Positions 43,333 through 53,038 of a DNA stretch of 64,000 bases are shown piece by piece. The translations under genes were made by a program, and so were the position numbers. Origin of the DNA: Faecalicatena contorta (GTDB lineage: Bacteria > Bacillota > Clostridia > Lachnospirales > Lachnospiraceae); NCBI RefSeq assembly GCF_021531975.1, contig NZ_JAFBIY010000006.1:124001-188000 (forward strand), given 5' to 3'. Numbering within the stretch: position 1 is the first letter of the stretch; each line of letters opens with the position of its first letter. The notes beneath the pieces are model-generated. The model ran no database searches, had not been told where the DNA came from, and saw only the letters and a program-made list of their open reading frames with translations.

Positions 43333-44730
43333 CTACATTTCTTCCAAAAATGCTTTATACCCTTTATATGCTTCATACACGTCTGCTTTACTGGTCACTT
43401 CCCATGGTGCATGCATACTCAAAACTGCTACTCCGCTGTCGATTACTTCCATGCCATAATTCGCCATAATATATGCAATAGTGCCACCGCCGCCGACATC
43501 TACTTTTCCAAGCTCTGCAAACTGATATGCCACATTCTGTGCCTCCATAGCCCTGCGGATCTGTGCCAGATATTCGGCATTTGCATCATTTGAGCCATTC
43601 TTTCCACGACTTCCGGTAAATTTATTAAATACAAGTCCTTTTCCAAAAAAGGCTGAACTTCTTTTTTCAAATGCTTCTGCAAACATCGGATCATATGCAG
43701 CACTGACATCGGATGAAAGCATCTTGGAATTTTGAAGTGCTCTGCGGACAATCAATTCCGATTCATTTCCGGAAAGTGCAACAAGTTCTGCAACCGCATT
43801 TTCGAAAAATCGAGAATGCATGCCTGTTGCTCCCACACTGCCAATTTCCTCTTTATCTACAAGAATGCAACATGAAGTTCTTTCCACCTTTTCCACATCC
43901 AGCATAGCCAACAACGAGGTGAACGCACACACGCGATCATCTTGTCCGTATGCAAGAATCATACTTCTGTCGATGCCGCACTCTCTCGCTCTTCCGGCAG
44001 GAACGATTTCCAGTTCTGCAGAAGCAAAGTCATCTTCTTCTATTCCATAATAATCCTTTAATATGTCTAATACGTTCGCTTTGACTGCCTCTTTTTCTTC
44101 CTTTTCAAGAGCCTCATTTTTCTCTATCGGGCGACTTCCAAAAAGAAGATCCAGTTTTTCACCCTCAATAACTGCATTTGCCTTTTTCTCCATCTGCTGC
44201 GCAGCAAGATGTACCAAAAGGTCTGTAATAACAAATACCGGATCTTCTTCTTTCTCGCCAATATTTACCCTGACAACTGTGCCATCCTTTTTGGCAATCA
44301 CTCCATGTAGCGCAACAGGCATTGTTACCCACTGATATTTTTTGATTCCGCCATAATAATGCGTATCCAGATATGCCAGTTCTTCATTTTCATACAACGG
44401 ATTCTGTTTTACATCAATACGAGGTGAATCAATATGTGCACCAAGAATATTCATACCATTTTCCAAAGGCTCACTACCAATGTTAAAAATAGCAATGCTT
44501 TTATTCATACATACAGCATATACTTTATCCCCCATTGTCAACGTGATTCCCTCTTTTTTCATTTCATCCAGGTTTTTGTACCCTTTTTCTTCAATCATTT
44601 TAACTGCTAACGCGATACACTCCCGTTCCGTTTTACCAGCGTCCAAGCACTCTCGGTAAACACTATTGATGTGTTCCAGCTCTCGAAGCGCCACATCATC
44701 ATAAGATTTCCATACATTTTCTCTGTCCAT
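43333..44730 (-). CDS. M18-family aminopeptidase
   Basis: A 465-aa cytosolic dizinc aminopeptidase removing N-terminal residues from peptides. Metal and catalytic motifs of M18: GAHIDSPRIDVK, VDKEEIGSVGATGM (the base glutamate and a ligand), LSSDVSAAYDP and the final ligand in SMHAPWEV. The length fits the bacterial ApeA/LAP4-like group. An AGGAG site lies 8 nt before the ATG. It is a single gene bracketed by REP-like copies A and B. Confidence 0.92.
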   Translation of the reverse strand: MDRENVWKSYDDVALRELEHINSVYRECLDAGKTERECIALAVKMIEEKGYKNLDEMKKEGITLTMGDKVYAVCMNKSIAIFNIGSEPLENGMNILGAHIDSPRIDVKQNPLYENEELAYLDTHYYGGIKKYQWVTMPVALHGVIAKKDGTVVRVNIGEKEEDPVFVITDLLVHLAAQQMEKKANAVIEGEKLDLLFGSRPIEKNEALEKEEKEAVKANVLDILKDYYGIEEDDFASAELEIVPAGRARECGIDRSMILAYGQDDRVCAFTSLLAMLDVEKVERTSCCILVDKEEIGSVGATGMHSRFFENAVAELVALSGNESELIVRRALQNSKMLSSDVSAAYDPMFAEAFEKRSSAFFGKGLVFNKFTGSRGKNGSNDANAEYLAQIRRAMEAQNVAYQFAELGKVDVGGGGTIAYIMANYGMEVIDSGVAVLSMHAPWEVTSKADVYEAYKGYKAFLEEM

Positions 44731-44766
44731 AACATCGTTCTCCTTTCATAAGCATAGTATAACACA

Positions 44767-44850
44767 AATTAGGGACGTAGTATTCTTTAATTTTACTACG
44801 TCCCTAATTAACAAATGTGGTGTACCTTTTCGCCAAATGTCCTGTACCTG
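44767..44850 (+). repeat. REP-like element, copy B
   Basis: Palindrome AATTAGGGACGTAGTA with its complement (44767-44782 and 44794-44809), 11-nt loop, then tail blocks AAATGTGGTGTACC and AAATGTCCTGTACC up to the transposase stop. The loop differs from the other copies and matches the half copy at 15818. Confidence 0.85.
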
Positions 44851-44851
44851 T

Positions 44852-45619
44852 TTATTTATTCTCCACATAATTCATAGTTGCATCACACAATTGTCTTGCT
44901 TTTCTTAATGATATTTTCAGCGTCCGTTTTAATTGACCAATATACTCCTCACGAATTCTTTTTTCTTCAAACACCTGCATCAACAAAGGCAACTGATATT
45001 CCTCAAACATTTTCTCAGCTATAAGAAATGCTAATTCCTTCTGTTGAATCTCAACTTCATCGGGAATGTCATCGAAAACTTCTACTTCCTTTTCCGCATG
45101 AAATTCCACAAAACTTTTAGTATCAGAAAAATTTTTTCGATACATTGCTATTGCTTTTTCATGAAGAAGGATCGGTGTTTCTGAAATATACTCTGCCATA
45201 CTGCTGTTTTTATATCGTTCTGGTTTCTTTATCATGCCAGCTTTTACTGGATTCATATGAATATAACGAAGACATGTCCAAAAATATTTTTCATCTTCAA
45301 TGCATTCACTTGTGAAGCGATTCTGAAAAACATGTCCATTTCTGTGATGTTTATAGTTGTAATACGATGCATATTCTGCCAATATAGCAGCCATGAATGT
45401 TGATAAAATCTGAATTTCTGCCCGGACAATAAAGTGGGCATGATTTGACATAATACAATAACTATAGATTTCTACATGATATTTTTTTAGATGTTTTAAG
45501 ATTATATCTTTGAAATAGAGTTTCTCTCGCTGTTGGTAAAATATCTTTTCTCGATTAATACCTTTGACGATAATGTGGTAAATGCCTGTGCGGCTTTCTC
45601 GTCTTCTTTGTGTTGGCAT
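44852..45619 (-). CDS. REP-associated tyrosine transposase (Y1_Tnp, RAYT)
   Basis: A 255-aa single-strand transposase of the IS200/IS605-like Y1 superfamily. The HUH metal-binding motif is NHAHFIV at about residue 60. The catalytic-tyrosine helix and following block read YYNYKHHRNGHVFQNRFTSE, and RYIHMNPVKAG is highly typical of RAYTs. A C-terminal helical extension (about 185-255) ends in a helix-turn-helix-like LKRTLKISLRKARQLC. The start is at 45619 because GGGGAGG lies 5 nt before it. All motifs look intact, so it may be active on the flanking REP-like elements. Confidence 0.88.
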   Translation of the reverse strand: MPTQRRRESRTGIYHIIVKGINREKIFYQQREKLYFKDIILKHLKKYHVEIYSYCIMSNHAHFIVRAEIQILSTFMAAILAEYASYYNYKHHRNGHVFQNRFTSECIEDEKYFWTCLRYIHMNPVKAGMIKKPERYKNSSMAEYISETPILLHEKAIAMYRKNFSDTKSFVEFHAEKEVEVFDDIPDEVEIQQKELAFLIAEKMFEEYQLPLLMQVFEEKRIREEYIGQLKRTLKISLRKARQLCDATMNYVENK

Positions 45620-45640
45620 CCTTCCCTCCCCTTTCATTTA

Positions 45641-45722
45641 GGGACAGGACATTTTTCATTTGGGTACACCACATTTTTTAATTTAGGACGTAGACTTTTT
45701 TAAAAAGTCTACGTCCTAAATT
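45641..45722 (-). repeat. REP-like element, copy C
   Basis: Reverse orientation: tail blocks (complements of AAATGTCCTGTCCC and AAATGTGGTGTACCC) first, then the palindrome around TAGGACGTAGACTTTTT (45680-45722). It is two bases from the kbl stop and can serve as kbl's terminator. Confidence 0.85.
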
Positions 45723-45724
45723 TA

Positions 45725-46918
45725 CTATTTCATTTCTTCTCTTACTTCTTTGAAGCATTTAACGATGAAATCAATATCTTCTTTTGTATGGCTTGCGCAT
45801 ACCTGTGTACGGATTCTTGCTTTTCCCTTTGGTACTACCGGATAGGAGAATGCTACTACATATACTCCCTTATCCATCATACGTTTTGCGAATTCAGCAG
45901 CTGTCTTTTCATCATACAGCATAACTGGTACGCATGGATGTGTGCCCGGGATTATATCAAATCCATTATCAACCAGTTCTTTACGATAGTATGCTGTCAC
46001 TTCCTCAAGGTGGTCACGGAGTTCTGTGCTTTCATCCAGCATATCGAACAATTCGATACTTGCTCCGGCAATTGCTGGTGCAAGAGAGTTGGAGAACAGA
46101 TACGGCCGGCTTCTCTGCCGGAGCAGATCGATAATCTCCTTGCGTCCGGATGTATATCCGCCGGATGCTCCTCCGAGAGCTTTTCCTAATGTTCCGGTGA
46201 TAATATCAACTCTTCCCTGTACACCGCAGTACTCTGCTGTTCCACGTCCAGTTTTTCCAACAAAGCCAACTGCATGGCTGTCATCAACCATTACAAGTGC
46301 ATTATACTTATCTGCCAGGTCACATACGCCTTTTAAGTTACAGATGATACCATCCATAGAAAAAACACCATCTGTAGCGATTAATTTGATTCTTGCTCCT
46401 GCCTCGTCAGCTTCTTTTAATTTTGCTTCCAGATCTTCCATATTGTTGTTTTTATAGCGGAAACGTTTTGCTTTGCAGAGACGCACACCGTCAATAATGG
46501 AAGCGTGGTTTAATTCATCACTGATTACAGCATCTTCTGCTGTTAAGATTGTCTCGAATAATCCTCCATTTGCATCGAAACAGGAAGAATACAGAATTGT
46601 ATCATCTGTGCCGAGGAAATCAGAAATCTTCTTTTCCAGTTTCTTATGAATATCCTGTGTACCGCAGATAAAACGTACAGATGCAACTCCATATCCTTTT
46701 TCATCATAGGTTCTCTTTGCCGCCTCGATCAGACGCGGATTATCGCCAAGTCCGAGGTAGTTATTTGCACACATACACAGAAGTTCTCTTCCATCTTCCA
46801 TCTTAACTCTTGCGCCCTGTGGGGAAACAAATGGAGCCTCACCTTTGAAAAGACCAGCTTCTTTAATCCCTTCTACTTCTTTTGTATAAATACTTAAAAT
46901 ATCATCTTTACGTGCCAT
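45725..46918 (-). CDS. kbl: 2-amino-3-ketobutyrate CoA ligase
   Basis: A 397-aa PLP enzyme that cleaves 2-amino-3-ketobutyrate with CoA to glycine + acetyl-CoA, the second step of threonine degradation. PLP-lysine in [14 protein letters not shown], substrate region ANNYLGL and [10 protein letters not shown] typical of the alpha-oxoamine synthase family. It lies 48 bp after tdh in one operon. Start MARKDDILS follows AAGGGCG. Confidence 0.95.
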   Translation of the reverse strand: MARKDDILSIYTKEVEGIKEAGLFKGEAPFVSPQGARVKMEDGRELLCMCANNYLGLGDNPRLIEAAKRTYDEKGYGVASVRFICGTQDIHKKLEKKISDFLGTDDTILYSSCFDANGGLFETILTAEDAVISDELNHASIIDGVRLCKAKRFRYKNNNMEDLEAKLKEADEAGARIKLIATDGVFSMDGIICNLKGVCDLADKYNALVMVDDSHAVGFVGKTGRGTAEYCGVQGRVDIITGTLGKALGGASGGYTSGRKEIIDLLRQRSRPYLFSNSLAPAIAGASIELFDMLDESTELRDHLEEVTAYYRKELVDNGFDIIPGTHPCVPVMLYDEKTAAEFAKRMMDKGVYVVAFSYPVVPKGKARIRTQVCASHTKEDIDFIVKCFKEVREEMK

Positions 46919-46966
46919 TTTAAATCGCCCTTTCTCAAATTAAATATGTCTGAAATACATTTATAA

Positions 46967-48028
46967 TTAGTCATTCACATGTGCCCAGTCAAGAATAACC
47001 TTACCAGACTGTCCGGAAATCATTGCTTCAAATCCCTTTTCATAATCTTTGATATCGAAGTGATGTGTGATGATCGGGGAAATGTCAAGTCCTGCCTGAA
47101 TCATTGTTGACATCTTATACCATGTATCCCATACTTTTCTTCCATAGATACCACGAAGATTCAATCCGTTGAAGATTACTGTCTCAAGGTCTACCTTTGC
47201 ATCTGTTCTCTGAAGACCGAGAAGCGCAATATTTCCGCCATGCTTCATATTGTGGATCATGTCATGAAGTGCGATCTGTGAACCGGACATTTCAAGACCT
47301 ACATCAAATCCCTCCGTCATACCGATGTCCTTCATAACCTCCTTAAGATTCTCATCCTTTAAATTAACAACCCTTGTAGCACCAAGCTTCTTCGCAAGAT
47401 CCAGACGATATGGATTCAGATCTGTAACAACAACATGTCTTGCTCCTGAGAATTTTGCAATAGCAGCCGCCATACATCCGATCGGGCCTGCTCCAGCGAT
47501 CAATACGTCCTCGCCCAACATATCATAGGAAAGAGCTGTATGTGTTGCATTTCCAAATGGATCAAAAATAGCATACATTTCTTCTGGAATGTTTGGATTA
47601 CATGGCCATACATTAGAAGACGGAATTACCAGATACTCTGCAAATGCTCCGTTTCTGTTAACACCGACACCTTTTGCGTCTTTGCAGTTCTCCTTATGCC
47701 CTTCCAGACAGTTTCTACATTTTCCACAAGTAATATGACCTTCACCAGATACAAGATCACCGATCTTAAATCCTTTTACGCCTTCTCCGACTTCGCAGAC
47801 TTCCCCAACATATTCGTGTCCCGCTGTCAGTCCTACGGGAATTGTGTGCTGTGCCCAGTCATTCCACTGATAAATATGTACATCTGTTCCACAAATCGCT
47901 GTTTTGTGAATCTTGATCTTCACATCATTTGGTCCTACCTCCGGAATCGGAACACGCTTCATCCACAATCCTTCCTCTGGTTTTTCCTTCACGAGTGCCC
48001 ACATCATTCCATCGTTTCTTTCGCTCAC
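46967..48028 (-). CDS. tdh: L-threonine 3-dehydrogenase
   Basis: A 353-aa zinc MDR dehydrogenase oxidising threonine to 2-amino-3-ketobutyrate with NAD+. Catalytic zinc: CGTDVHIY and GHEYVG. Structural zinc: [18 protein letters not shown] site [10 protein letters not shown]. The start is GTG at 48028 (VSERNDG), with GGGAGG 8 nt upstream. Operon with kbl. It is transcribed away from sstT, a serine/threonine importer, so the pair forms a threonine uptake and catabolism locus. Confidence 0.95.
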   Translation of the reverse strand: MSERNDGMMWALVKEKPEEGLWMKRVPIPEVGPNDVKIKIHKTAICGTDVHIYQWNDWAQHTIPVGLTAGHEYVGEVCEVGEGVKGFKIGDLVSGEGHITCGKCRNCLEGHKENCKDAKGVGVNRNGAFAEYLVIPSSNVWPCNPNIPEEMYAIFDPFGNATHTALSYDMLGEDVLIAGAGPIGCMAAAIAKFSGARHVVVTDLNPYRLDLAKKLGATRVVNLKDENLKEVMKDIGMTEGFDVGLEMSGSQIALHDMIHNMKHGGNIALLGLQRTDAKVDLETVIFNGLNLRGIYGRKVWDTWYKMSTMIQAGLDISPIITHHFDIKDYEKGFEAMISGQSGKVILDWAHVND

Positions 48029-48084
48029 TTTATTGTCCTCCCATTTCTACCGTCTCCCCAGACGATGTTTTCATTATCGCTGTC

Positions 48085-48113
48085 ATTATAGCACTCATCT
48101 ATATTATGCACAA
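48085..48113 (-). promoter_or_regulatory. tdh-kbl promoter
   Basis: Minus-strand -35 TTGTGC (48113-48108), 17-nt spacer, -10 TATAAT (48090-48085). Confidence 0.7.
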
Positions 48114-48197
48114 TCTATTTTTGTATATTTTTTGTTCATATTGACAATTTTTTCACATATAAATCACTTTTTTGTGTCATAATTAACAATTTTTTTG

Positions 48198-48226
48198 TTT
48201 ACAAACATGTTATCCTTCTATATAAT
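48198..48226 (+). promoter_or_regulatory. sstT promoter
   Basis: -35 TTTACA (48198-48203), 17-nt spacer, -10 TATAAT (48221-48226). The 5' untranslated region is about 97 nt. Confidence 0.75.
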
Positions 48227-48291
48227 GATGATATTGGATTGGGAAATTTATACTATCGGGGACCCAATTATAAAAAAAGAAAGAGAGGGAA

Positions 48292-48317
48292 GCAGATATA
48301 TAGCTGGATATATCTGC
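48292..48317 (+). promoter_or_regulatory. Hairpin between Shine-Dalgarno and start codon of sstT
   Basis: A 10-bp stem (GCAGATATAT with ATATATCTGC, loop AGCTGG) stands between AGAGAGGGA (48282-48290) and the ATG at 48330. Linear spacing is 39 nt, but about 13 nt if the hairpin is folded. Confidence 0.6.
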
Positions 48318-48329
48318 GAAAAACACAGT

Positions 48330-49574
48330 ATGAAAAATGTATTTCAAAAATGGAACAGTATCAGCCTTGTGCTGAGAATCATCTGCGGTCTTATCATCGG
48401 TATCATTCTCGGAATGGTAATTCCACAGATAACCGTAATTGCACTTCTTGGGGACTTATTTGTTGGTGCTTTGAAGGCTATTGCTCCACTTCTGGTTTTC
48501 TTCCTTGTTATGAGTGCTCTTGCTCACATGGGCGAAGGACAGAAGACAAACATGGGATTCATTGTAATGCTTTACATGCTTGGCAACGTAATGTCAGCAC
48601 TCGTATCCGTAGTTGCATGTAAGTTATTCCCAGTTACACTTACACTTGCAGAAGCTGCCGGAGAAGACATGGCTCCGCCAAGTGGCGTAGGCGAAGTACT
48701 GAAGAATTTATTATTGAATGTTGTATCCAACCCTGTAGGTTCTATCGTTAATGCAAATTATATCGGTATCCTTGCATGGGCTTGTATTTTCGGTATTGCA
48801 CTGAAATGTGCTTCTGATTCCACCAAGAAAATGCTTGATGACTTTGCAGCTGCTATTTCAACAGGCGTTAAGTGGGTAATCAGTTTTGCTCCATTCGGTA
48901 TCATGGGATTAATATTCAACGTTATCTCAACATCCGGACTCAGTGCTCTGTTATCTTACGGAAGACTGATCCTTGTACTTGTAGGAAGTATGGCATTCGT
49001 AGCACTGGTTATGAACCCGATCATCGTATTCCTGTGCATCAGAAAGAATCCATATCCACTCGTATTCAAGTGCCTGTCACGAAGCTTTATTACCGCATTC
49101 TTTACACGTAGTTCCGCAGCTAACATTCCTGTAAATATGGAACTCTGTGAAGATCTCGGACTGGATGAAGAACAGTATTCAATCTCCATTCCACTCGGAG
49201 CAACTATCAACATGGCAGGTGCCGCTATCACAATCTCTGTAATGGCTTTATCCGCTGCCCACACAATGGGAATCAGCGTAGATTTTGGAACAGCTCTTGT
49301 TCTTTGTGTACTTGCAGCACTCAGTGCAGCCGGAGCTTCCGGTGTTGCCGGTGGTTCCTTGTTACTTATCCCTATGGCATGTAGCTTATTCGGTATTCCA
49401 TCCGAAATCGCTATGCAGGTTGTAGGTGTCGGCTTCATCATCGGTGTTATTCAGGATTCCTGTGAAACAGGTCTTAACTCTTCCACAGACGTTCTCTTTA
49501 CAGCAGCTGCTGAATTCAGAGACAGAAGATTACATCCTGAATATTATGCAAACAAAGCAAAGAAAGAAGCATAA
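48330..49574 (+). CDS. sstT: Serine/threonine:Na+ symporter
   Basis: A 414-aa DAACS-family symporter, the same length as E. coli SstT. The Ser-rich hairpin region [36 protein letters not shown] and [21 protein letters not shown] are characteristic. About nine membrane segments. The open frame extends 45 codons upstream through the promoter, so the start is set at ATG 48330 (MKNVFQKWN), although the only Shine-Dalgarno is 39 nt away behind a hairpin. A terminator follows at 49592. Confidence 0.92.
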   Translation: MKNVFQKWNSISLVLRIICGLIIGIILGMVIPQITVIALLGDLFVGALKAIAPLLVFFLVMSALAHMGEGQKTNMGFIVMLYMLGNVMSALVSVVACKLFPVTLTLAEAAGEDMAPPSGVGEVLKNLLLNVVSNPVGSIVNANYIGILAWACIFGIALKCASDSTKKMLDDFAAAISTGVKWVISFAPFGIMGLIFNVISTSGLSALLSYGRLILVLVGSMAFVALVMNPIIVFLCIRKNPYPLVFKCLSRSFITAFFTRSSAANIPVNMELCEDLGLDEEQYSISIPLGATINMAGAAITISVMALSAAHTMGISVDFGTALVLCVLAALSAAGASGVAGGSLLLIPMACSLFGIPSEIAMQVVGVGFIIGVIQDSCETGLNSSTDVLFTAAAEFRDRRLHPEYYANKAKKEA

Positions 49575-49591
49575 AGATAATAATTACATAC

Positions 49592-49622
49592 AAAAAGCTG
49601 CCTCATCTGCAGGCAGCTTTTT
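49592..49622 (+). terminator. sstT terminator
   Basis: A perfect 12-bp stem AAAAAGCTGCCT with AGGCAGCTTTTT, 7-nt loop, running into the T-run of REP-like copy D. Confidence 0.9.
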
Positions 49623-49688
49623 CATTTAGGTACACCACATTTTGCAATTTGGGACGTAGACTTTTTTAAAAAGTCTACGTCCCAAATT
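49623..49688 (-). repeat. REP-like element, copy D
   Basis: Tail with one block only (complement of AAAATGTGGTGTACC), then the palindrome around GGGACGTAGACTTTTTT (49646-49688, 17-bp arms). It ends two bases from the glyQS stop and separates two convergent genes. Confidence 0.85.
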
Positions 49689-49690
49689 GA

Positions 49691-51082
49691 TTACCACTCA
49701 AACTTTTTCTCAAAGTAAGCGGCAAGATCTTCAATTTTAACTCTTTCCTGTTCCATTGTATCGCGATCACGTACAGTAACTGCTCCGTCTTCTTCAGACT
49801 CGAAATCGTATGTTACACAGAACGGTGTTCCGATCTCATCCTGACGACGGTAACGTTTACCGATATTTCCGCGCTCATCAAATTCGCAATTGTACTTCTT
49901 GGAAAGCTGTGCATATACCTTCTGGGCACCTTCGCTCAGCTTTTTGGAAAGTGGAAGCACACCGATTTTTACCGGTGCGAGTGCCGGATGGAAATGAAGC
50001 ACTGTTCTCACATCTCCGCCTTCCAGTTCTTCTTCGTCGTATGCACTGCAAAGGAATGCAAGCACCATACGGTCAGCACCGAGTGACGGTTCGATAACGT
50101 ATGGAATATATTTTTCTTTCTTCTCATCATCAAAGTATGACATATCCTGCTTAGATACGTTCTGATGCTGTGTAAGGTCATAATCTGTTCTGTCTGCGAT
50201 TCCCCACAATTCACCCCAGCCGAATGGGAAGAGGAACTCAACATCTGTTGTAGCACGGCTGTAGAAGCATAACTCTTCCGGAGAATGATCTCTTGGGCGC
50301 AGTTCTTCATCTTTAATTCCAAGTGCCTTTAACCAGTCCAGACAATATTTCTTCCAGTAAGCATGCCACTCAAGGTCTGTTCCAGGCTCACAGAAGAACT
50401 CAAGCTCCATCTGTTCAAACTCTCTTGTACGGAAAGTGAAGTTACCTGGTGTAATCTCATTTCTGAAAGATTTTCCGATCTGACAGATACCAAATGGAAT
50501 CTTCTTTCTGGATGTTCTCTGTACGTTTTTGAAGTTTACGAAAATACCCTGTGCTGTCTCCGGTCTTAAGTATACTGTATTTTTCGCATCCTCTGTTACT
50601 CCCTGGAATGTCTTGAACATCAGATTAAACTCTCTGATCTCTGTAAAATTATGTTTGCCACATGTCGGACATGGAATCTCATGATCTTTTACAAATGCTT
50701 CCATCTGCTCATGACTCCATCCATCGATGCTGTCACCAATATCAATTCCATGCTCATGCGCATAATCTTCAATCATTTTATCCGCACGGAAACGCTCGTG
50801 ACATTCCTTACAATCCATAAGTGGATCGCTGAATCCGCCAAGGTGCCCGCTTGCCACCCATGTCTGTGGATTCATAAGAATCGCGCAGTCTACTCCAACG
50901 TTATATGGATTTTCCTGCACAAACTTCTGCCACCATGCTTTCTTTACATTGTTCTTAAGCTCTACTCCGAGGTTACCATAGTCCCATGTATTGGCAAGAC
51001 CTCCGTAGATTTCAGAGCCGGGATAAACGAATCCTCTTGATTTTGCCAATGCCACAATTTTTTCCATTGTTTTTTCTACCAT
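49691..51082 (-). CDS. glyQS: Glycyl-tRNA synthetase (single-chain alpha2 type)
   Basis: A 463-aa class II synthetase of the archaeal/eukaryotic-like homodimer type used by many Firmicutes. Motif 2 and ATP-binding residues lie in [23 protein letters not shown], motif 3 in [11 protein letters not shown] zinc-type CKECH...CPTC pair is in the insertion. The start at 51082 ([10 protein letters not shown]) follows GAAGAGG; the longer frame lacks support. No T-box is seen in the short upstream region. Confidence 0.95.
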   Translation of the reverse strand: MVEKTMEKIVALAKSRGFVYPGSEIYGGLANTWDYGNLGVELKNNVKKAWWQKFVQENPYNVGVDCAILMNPQTWVASGHLGGFSDPLMDCKECHERFRADKMIEDYAHEHGIDIGDSIDGWSHEQMEAFVKDHEIPCPTCGKHNFTEIREFNLMFKTFQGVTEDAKNTVYLRPETAQGIFVNFKNVQRTSRKKIPFGICQIGKSFRNEITPGNFTFRTREFEQMELEFFCEPGTDLEWHAYWKKYCLDWLKALGIKDEELRPRDHSPEELCFYSRATTDVEFLFPFGWGELWGIADRTDYDLTQHQNVSKQDMSYFDDEKKEKYIPYVIEPSLGADRMVLAFLCSAYDEEELEGGDVRTVLHFHPALAPVKIGVLPLSKKLSEGAQKVYAQLSKKYNCEFDERGNIGKRYRRQDEIGTPFCVTYDFESEEDGAVTVRDRDTMEQERVKIEDLAAYFEKKFEW

Positions 51083-51141
51083 ATCCTCTTCCACTCCTTC
51101 TGTGTTTCGTAATGTCACTAATTATACCTTATCAGGCAAAA

Positions 51142-51167
51142 CACGTCAACCCATAAGGGCTGACGTG
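51142..51167 (-). terminator. Terminator of the M16C-era-recO transcript
   Basis: CACGTCAACCC-ATAA-GGGCTGACGTG, an 11-bp stem with one G-U pair on the minus strand and TTTT after it, 51 bp past the recO stop. Confidence 0.8.
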
Positions 51168-51217
51168 CCACAAGTCAATCATGTAAAAACATTTATATTT
51201 GAAATATGTTTCAAATA

Positions 51218-51976
51218 CTACATTAGCGTATCCAGGATTTCCAATGATTTAAACTTCTTTCCCACATACACTTCCATATACTCTGTCACAATCTCTCCTA
51301 ATTGTATCAGCACCTCATCCTTGACTACAAATGTATAGAGTTTCTCTACCGGCGATGCCACGATATACTGCAGGGTATATAAAGTAGAAGGAAGAAGCGT
51401 TCTGCCGTCATGCACGTTTTTCGCACACGCCCTGCAGACAAGGCCTCCCCGGCGCACGCTGAACATCTTCTCACTCTCCTTATCACCACAGGAAATGCAT
51501 GCAAACACCTGCGGACCTTCTCCATTAACACTGACTGCTTTTAACTCATATATATACCGGATCAGCCGGTTCGGAATATGGGGATTAACCAGTGCACGCA
51601 AAGTCTGATAGAGAAGCTTCAGAAGATCCGTCTCATCATTCGCCTCCCTGGCATAATAACCGGCAAGTTCAAGAAAATAGAATCCGTAATAAGCGCCTTC
51701 TACATCTTCGCGAAGTTCTGAAAAGTAATTGGAAATAGAGGCCGACACCAGTGTATACGATGTCCGCCCCTCGTAAACCGTGAATTGCCCGAATGAAAAC
51801 GGGCTCGTCATCCCCAGAAGTGCACTGTGTGGTCTTCTCGCCCCTCTGGCAAATGCCGCAATCTTTCCTCGCTCCTTGCTCAGAATGACCACACGCCTGT
51901 CATATTCACCGACAGGTGCTGCCGCAAGAACCATGCCTGTCACTGTAATCTGATTCGTCAACTTTCTCACCTTCAT
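51218..51976 (-). CDS. recO: DNA repair protein RecO
   Basis: A 252-aa recombination mediator that works with RecR to load RecA on SSB-coated DNA. N-terminal OB-fold (ITVTGMVLAAAPVGEYDRRVVILSKERGKI), basic GARRPHS, and the C-terminal zinc motif CISCGDKES with CRAC. Location next to era is classical in Firmicutes. Its first 71 bp overlap a small YqzL-like frame. Confidence 0.93.
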   Translation of the reverse strand: MKVRKLTNQITVTGMVLAAAPVGEYDRRVVILSKERGKIAAFARGARRPHSALLGMTSPFSFGQFTVYEGRTSYTLVSASISNYFSELREDVEGAYYGFYFLELAGYYAREANDETDLLKLLYQTLRALVNPHIPNRLIRYIYELKAVSVNGEGPQVFACISCGDKESEKMFSVRRGGLVCRACAKNVHDGRTLLPSTLYTLQYIVASPVEKLYTFVVKDEVLIQLGEIVTEYMEVYVGKKFKSLEILDTLM

Positions 51977-52076
51977 GGCGTTCTAAAACCTGTTTACATA
52001 CCGCCATTCCTTTGTAATAAAGATAGTCTGCTATCTTTCCTGTCTCCAGAAATTTTCTCCAGTATCTTTCATCCAT
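51906..52076 (-). CDS. YqzL-like small protein between era and recO
   Basis: A 56-aa frame in another phase from recO, starting MDERYWRKFLETGKIADYLYYKG. This resembles the short Bacillus YqzL, which also sits between era and recO (pattern W..F..TG.I..YL..K). AGGTGAT lies before the ATG. The last 71 bp overlap recO. Function unknown. The conserved position argues for a real gene; the C-terminal part may be unconstrained. Confidence 0.65.
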   Translation of the reverse strand: MDERYWRKFLETGKIADYLYYKGMAVCKQVLERHEGEKVDESDYSDRHGSCGSTCR

Positions 52077-52130
52077 GTCATCACCTCATCGTCTGTTGTT
52101 ACGAATAGGTTCTCCCATGCATGTCTGTTT

Positions 52131-53027
52131 TTATTCTTCTTCCCGGTAACCAAAATTTTTCATCAGGAATTCACTGTCCCGCCAATCCTTCTTTACCTTC
52201 ACCCAAAGCTTCAGATTCACCTGACAATCCAGCATTTTTTCAATCTCATAACGAGCAGTACTGCCGATCTTTTTCAACATATTTCCTTGTTTTCCAATAA
52301 TTATCCCCTTGTGAGAATCCCGCTCGCAGATTATAGTTGCATCTATGTGCATCACTTTTTTCTGCATCTTCATACGGTCAATGGCCACTGCTATTCCATG
52401 TGGAATTTCATCCTGCAGACAATGTAATGCCTTCTCCCGTATCAGTTCGGCCACAATCTGTCTCTCCGGCTGATCGGTAACTGTATCTTCATCATAAAAC
52501 TGCGGACCATACGGAAGATATTTCATCACAACACGAAGAAGCTCATCTGTATTATCCCCATTTCTTGCAGATACAGGAACAATTGCCGCGAAATCGTAAA
52601 TGTCCTTATACGCAGCAATAGCCGGAAGAACCTCTTCTTTCTTCACGCTGTCAGTCTTATTAATGACAAGAATAACAGGAGTATTGACCTTCTTAAGCTG
52701 CTTTGCAATATGCTGTTCACCCGCTCCAATAAATGTAGTCGGCTCCACAAGCCACAACACAACATCCACTTCATTCAGAGTCCGCTCTGCCACATTAACC
52801 ATGTACTCACCAAGCTTGTTTTTCGCCTTGTGAATACCCGGCGTATCTACAAATACAATCTGCCCTTCCTCTGTCGTAAGCACCGTCTGAATCCGGTTTC
52901 TTGTCGTCTGTGGTTTATTCGAGGTAATGGCAATCTTCTGTCCGATCAGATAATTCATAAGTGTTGATTTTCCCACATTCGGACGACCGATCAATGTTAC
53001 AAATCCTGATTTATAATCTTTCTTCAT
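52131..53027 (-). CDS. era: GTPase Era
   Basis: A 298-aa ribosome-assembly GTPase that binds the 3' end of 16S rRNA. G1 GRPNVGKST, G3 DTPGIHK, G4 NKTD, G5 VSARNG. The C-terminal KH domain contains IIGKQGNMLKKIGSTARYEIE. AGGAGA precedes the start. It lies between the M16C peptidase (11 bp) and recO, and cotranscription is likely. Confidence 0.97.
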   Translation of the reverse strand: MKKDYKSGFVTLIGRPNVGKSTLMNYLIGQKIAITSNKPQTTRNRIQTVLTTEEGQIVFVDTPGIHKAKNKLGEYMVNVAERTLNEVDVVLWLVEPTTFIGAGEQHIAKQLKKVNTPVILVINKTDSVKKEEVLPAIAAYKDIYDFAAIVPVSARNGDNTDELLRVVMKYLPYGPQFYDEDTVTDQPERQIVAELIREKALHCLQDEIPHGIAVAIDRMKMQKKVMHIDATIICERDSHKGIIIGKQGNMLKKIGSTARYEIEKMLDCQVNLKLWVKVKKDWRDSEFLMKNFGYREEE

Positions 53028-53038
53028 ATGCTCTCCTG

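Larger units (their letters stand above)
44767..45722 (-). mobile_element. RAYT unit: transposase gene bracketed by inverted REP-like elements
   Basis: The Y1 transposase gene (44852-45619) is flanked at once by copy B (44767-44850) and copy C (45641-45722) in opposite orientation. The conserved tails face the gene and the GGGACGTAG palindromes point outward. The 956-bp unit looks like a REP-RAYT-REP module rather than a classical insertion sequence; no target duplication is seen. Confidence 0.8.
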
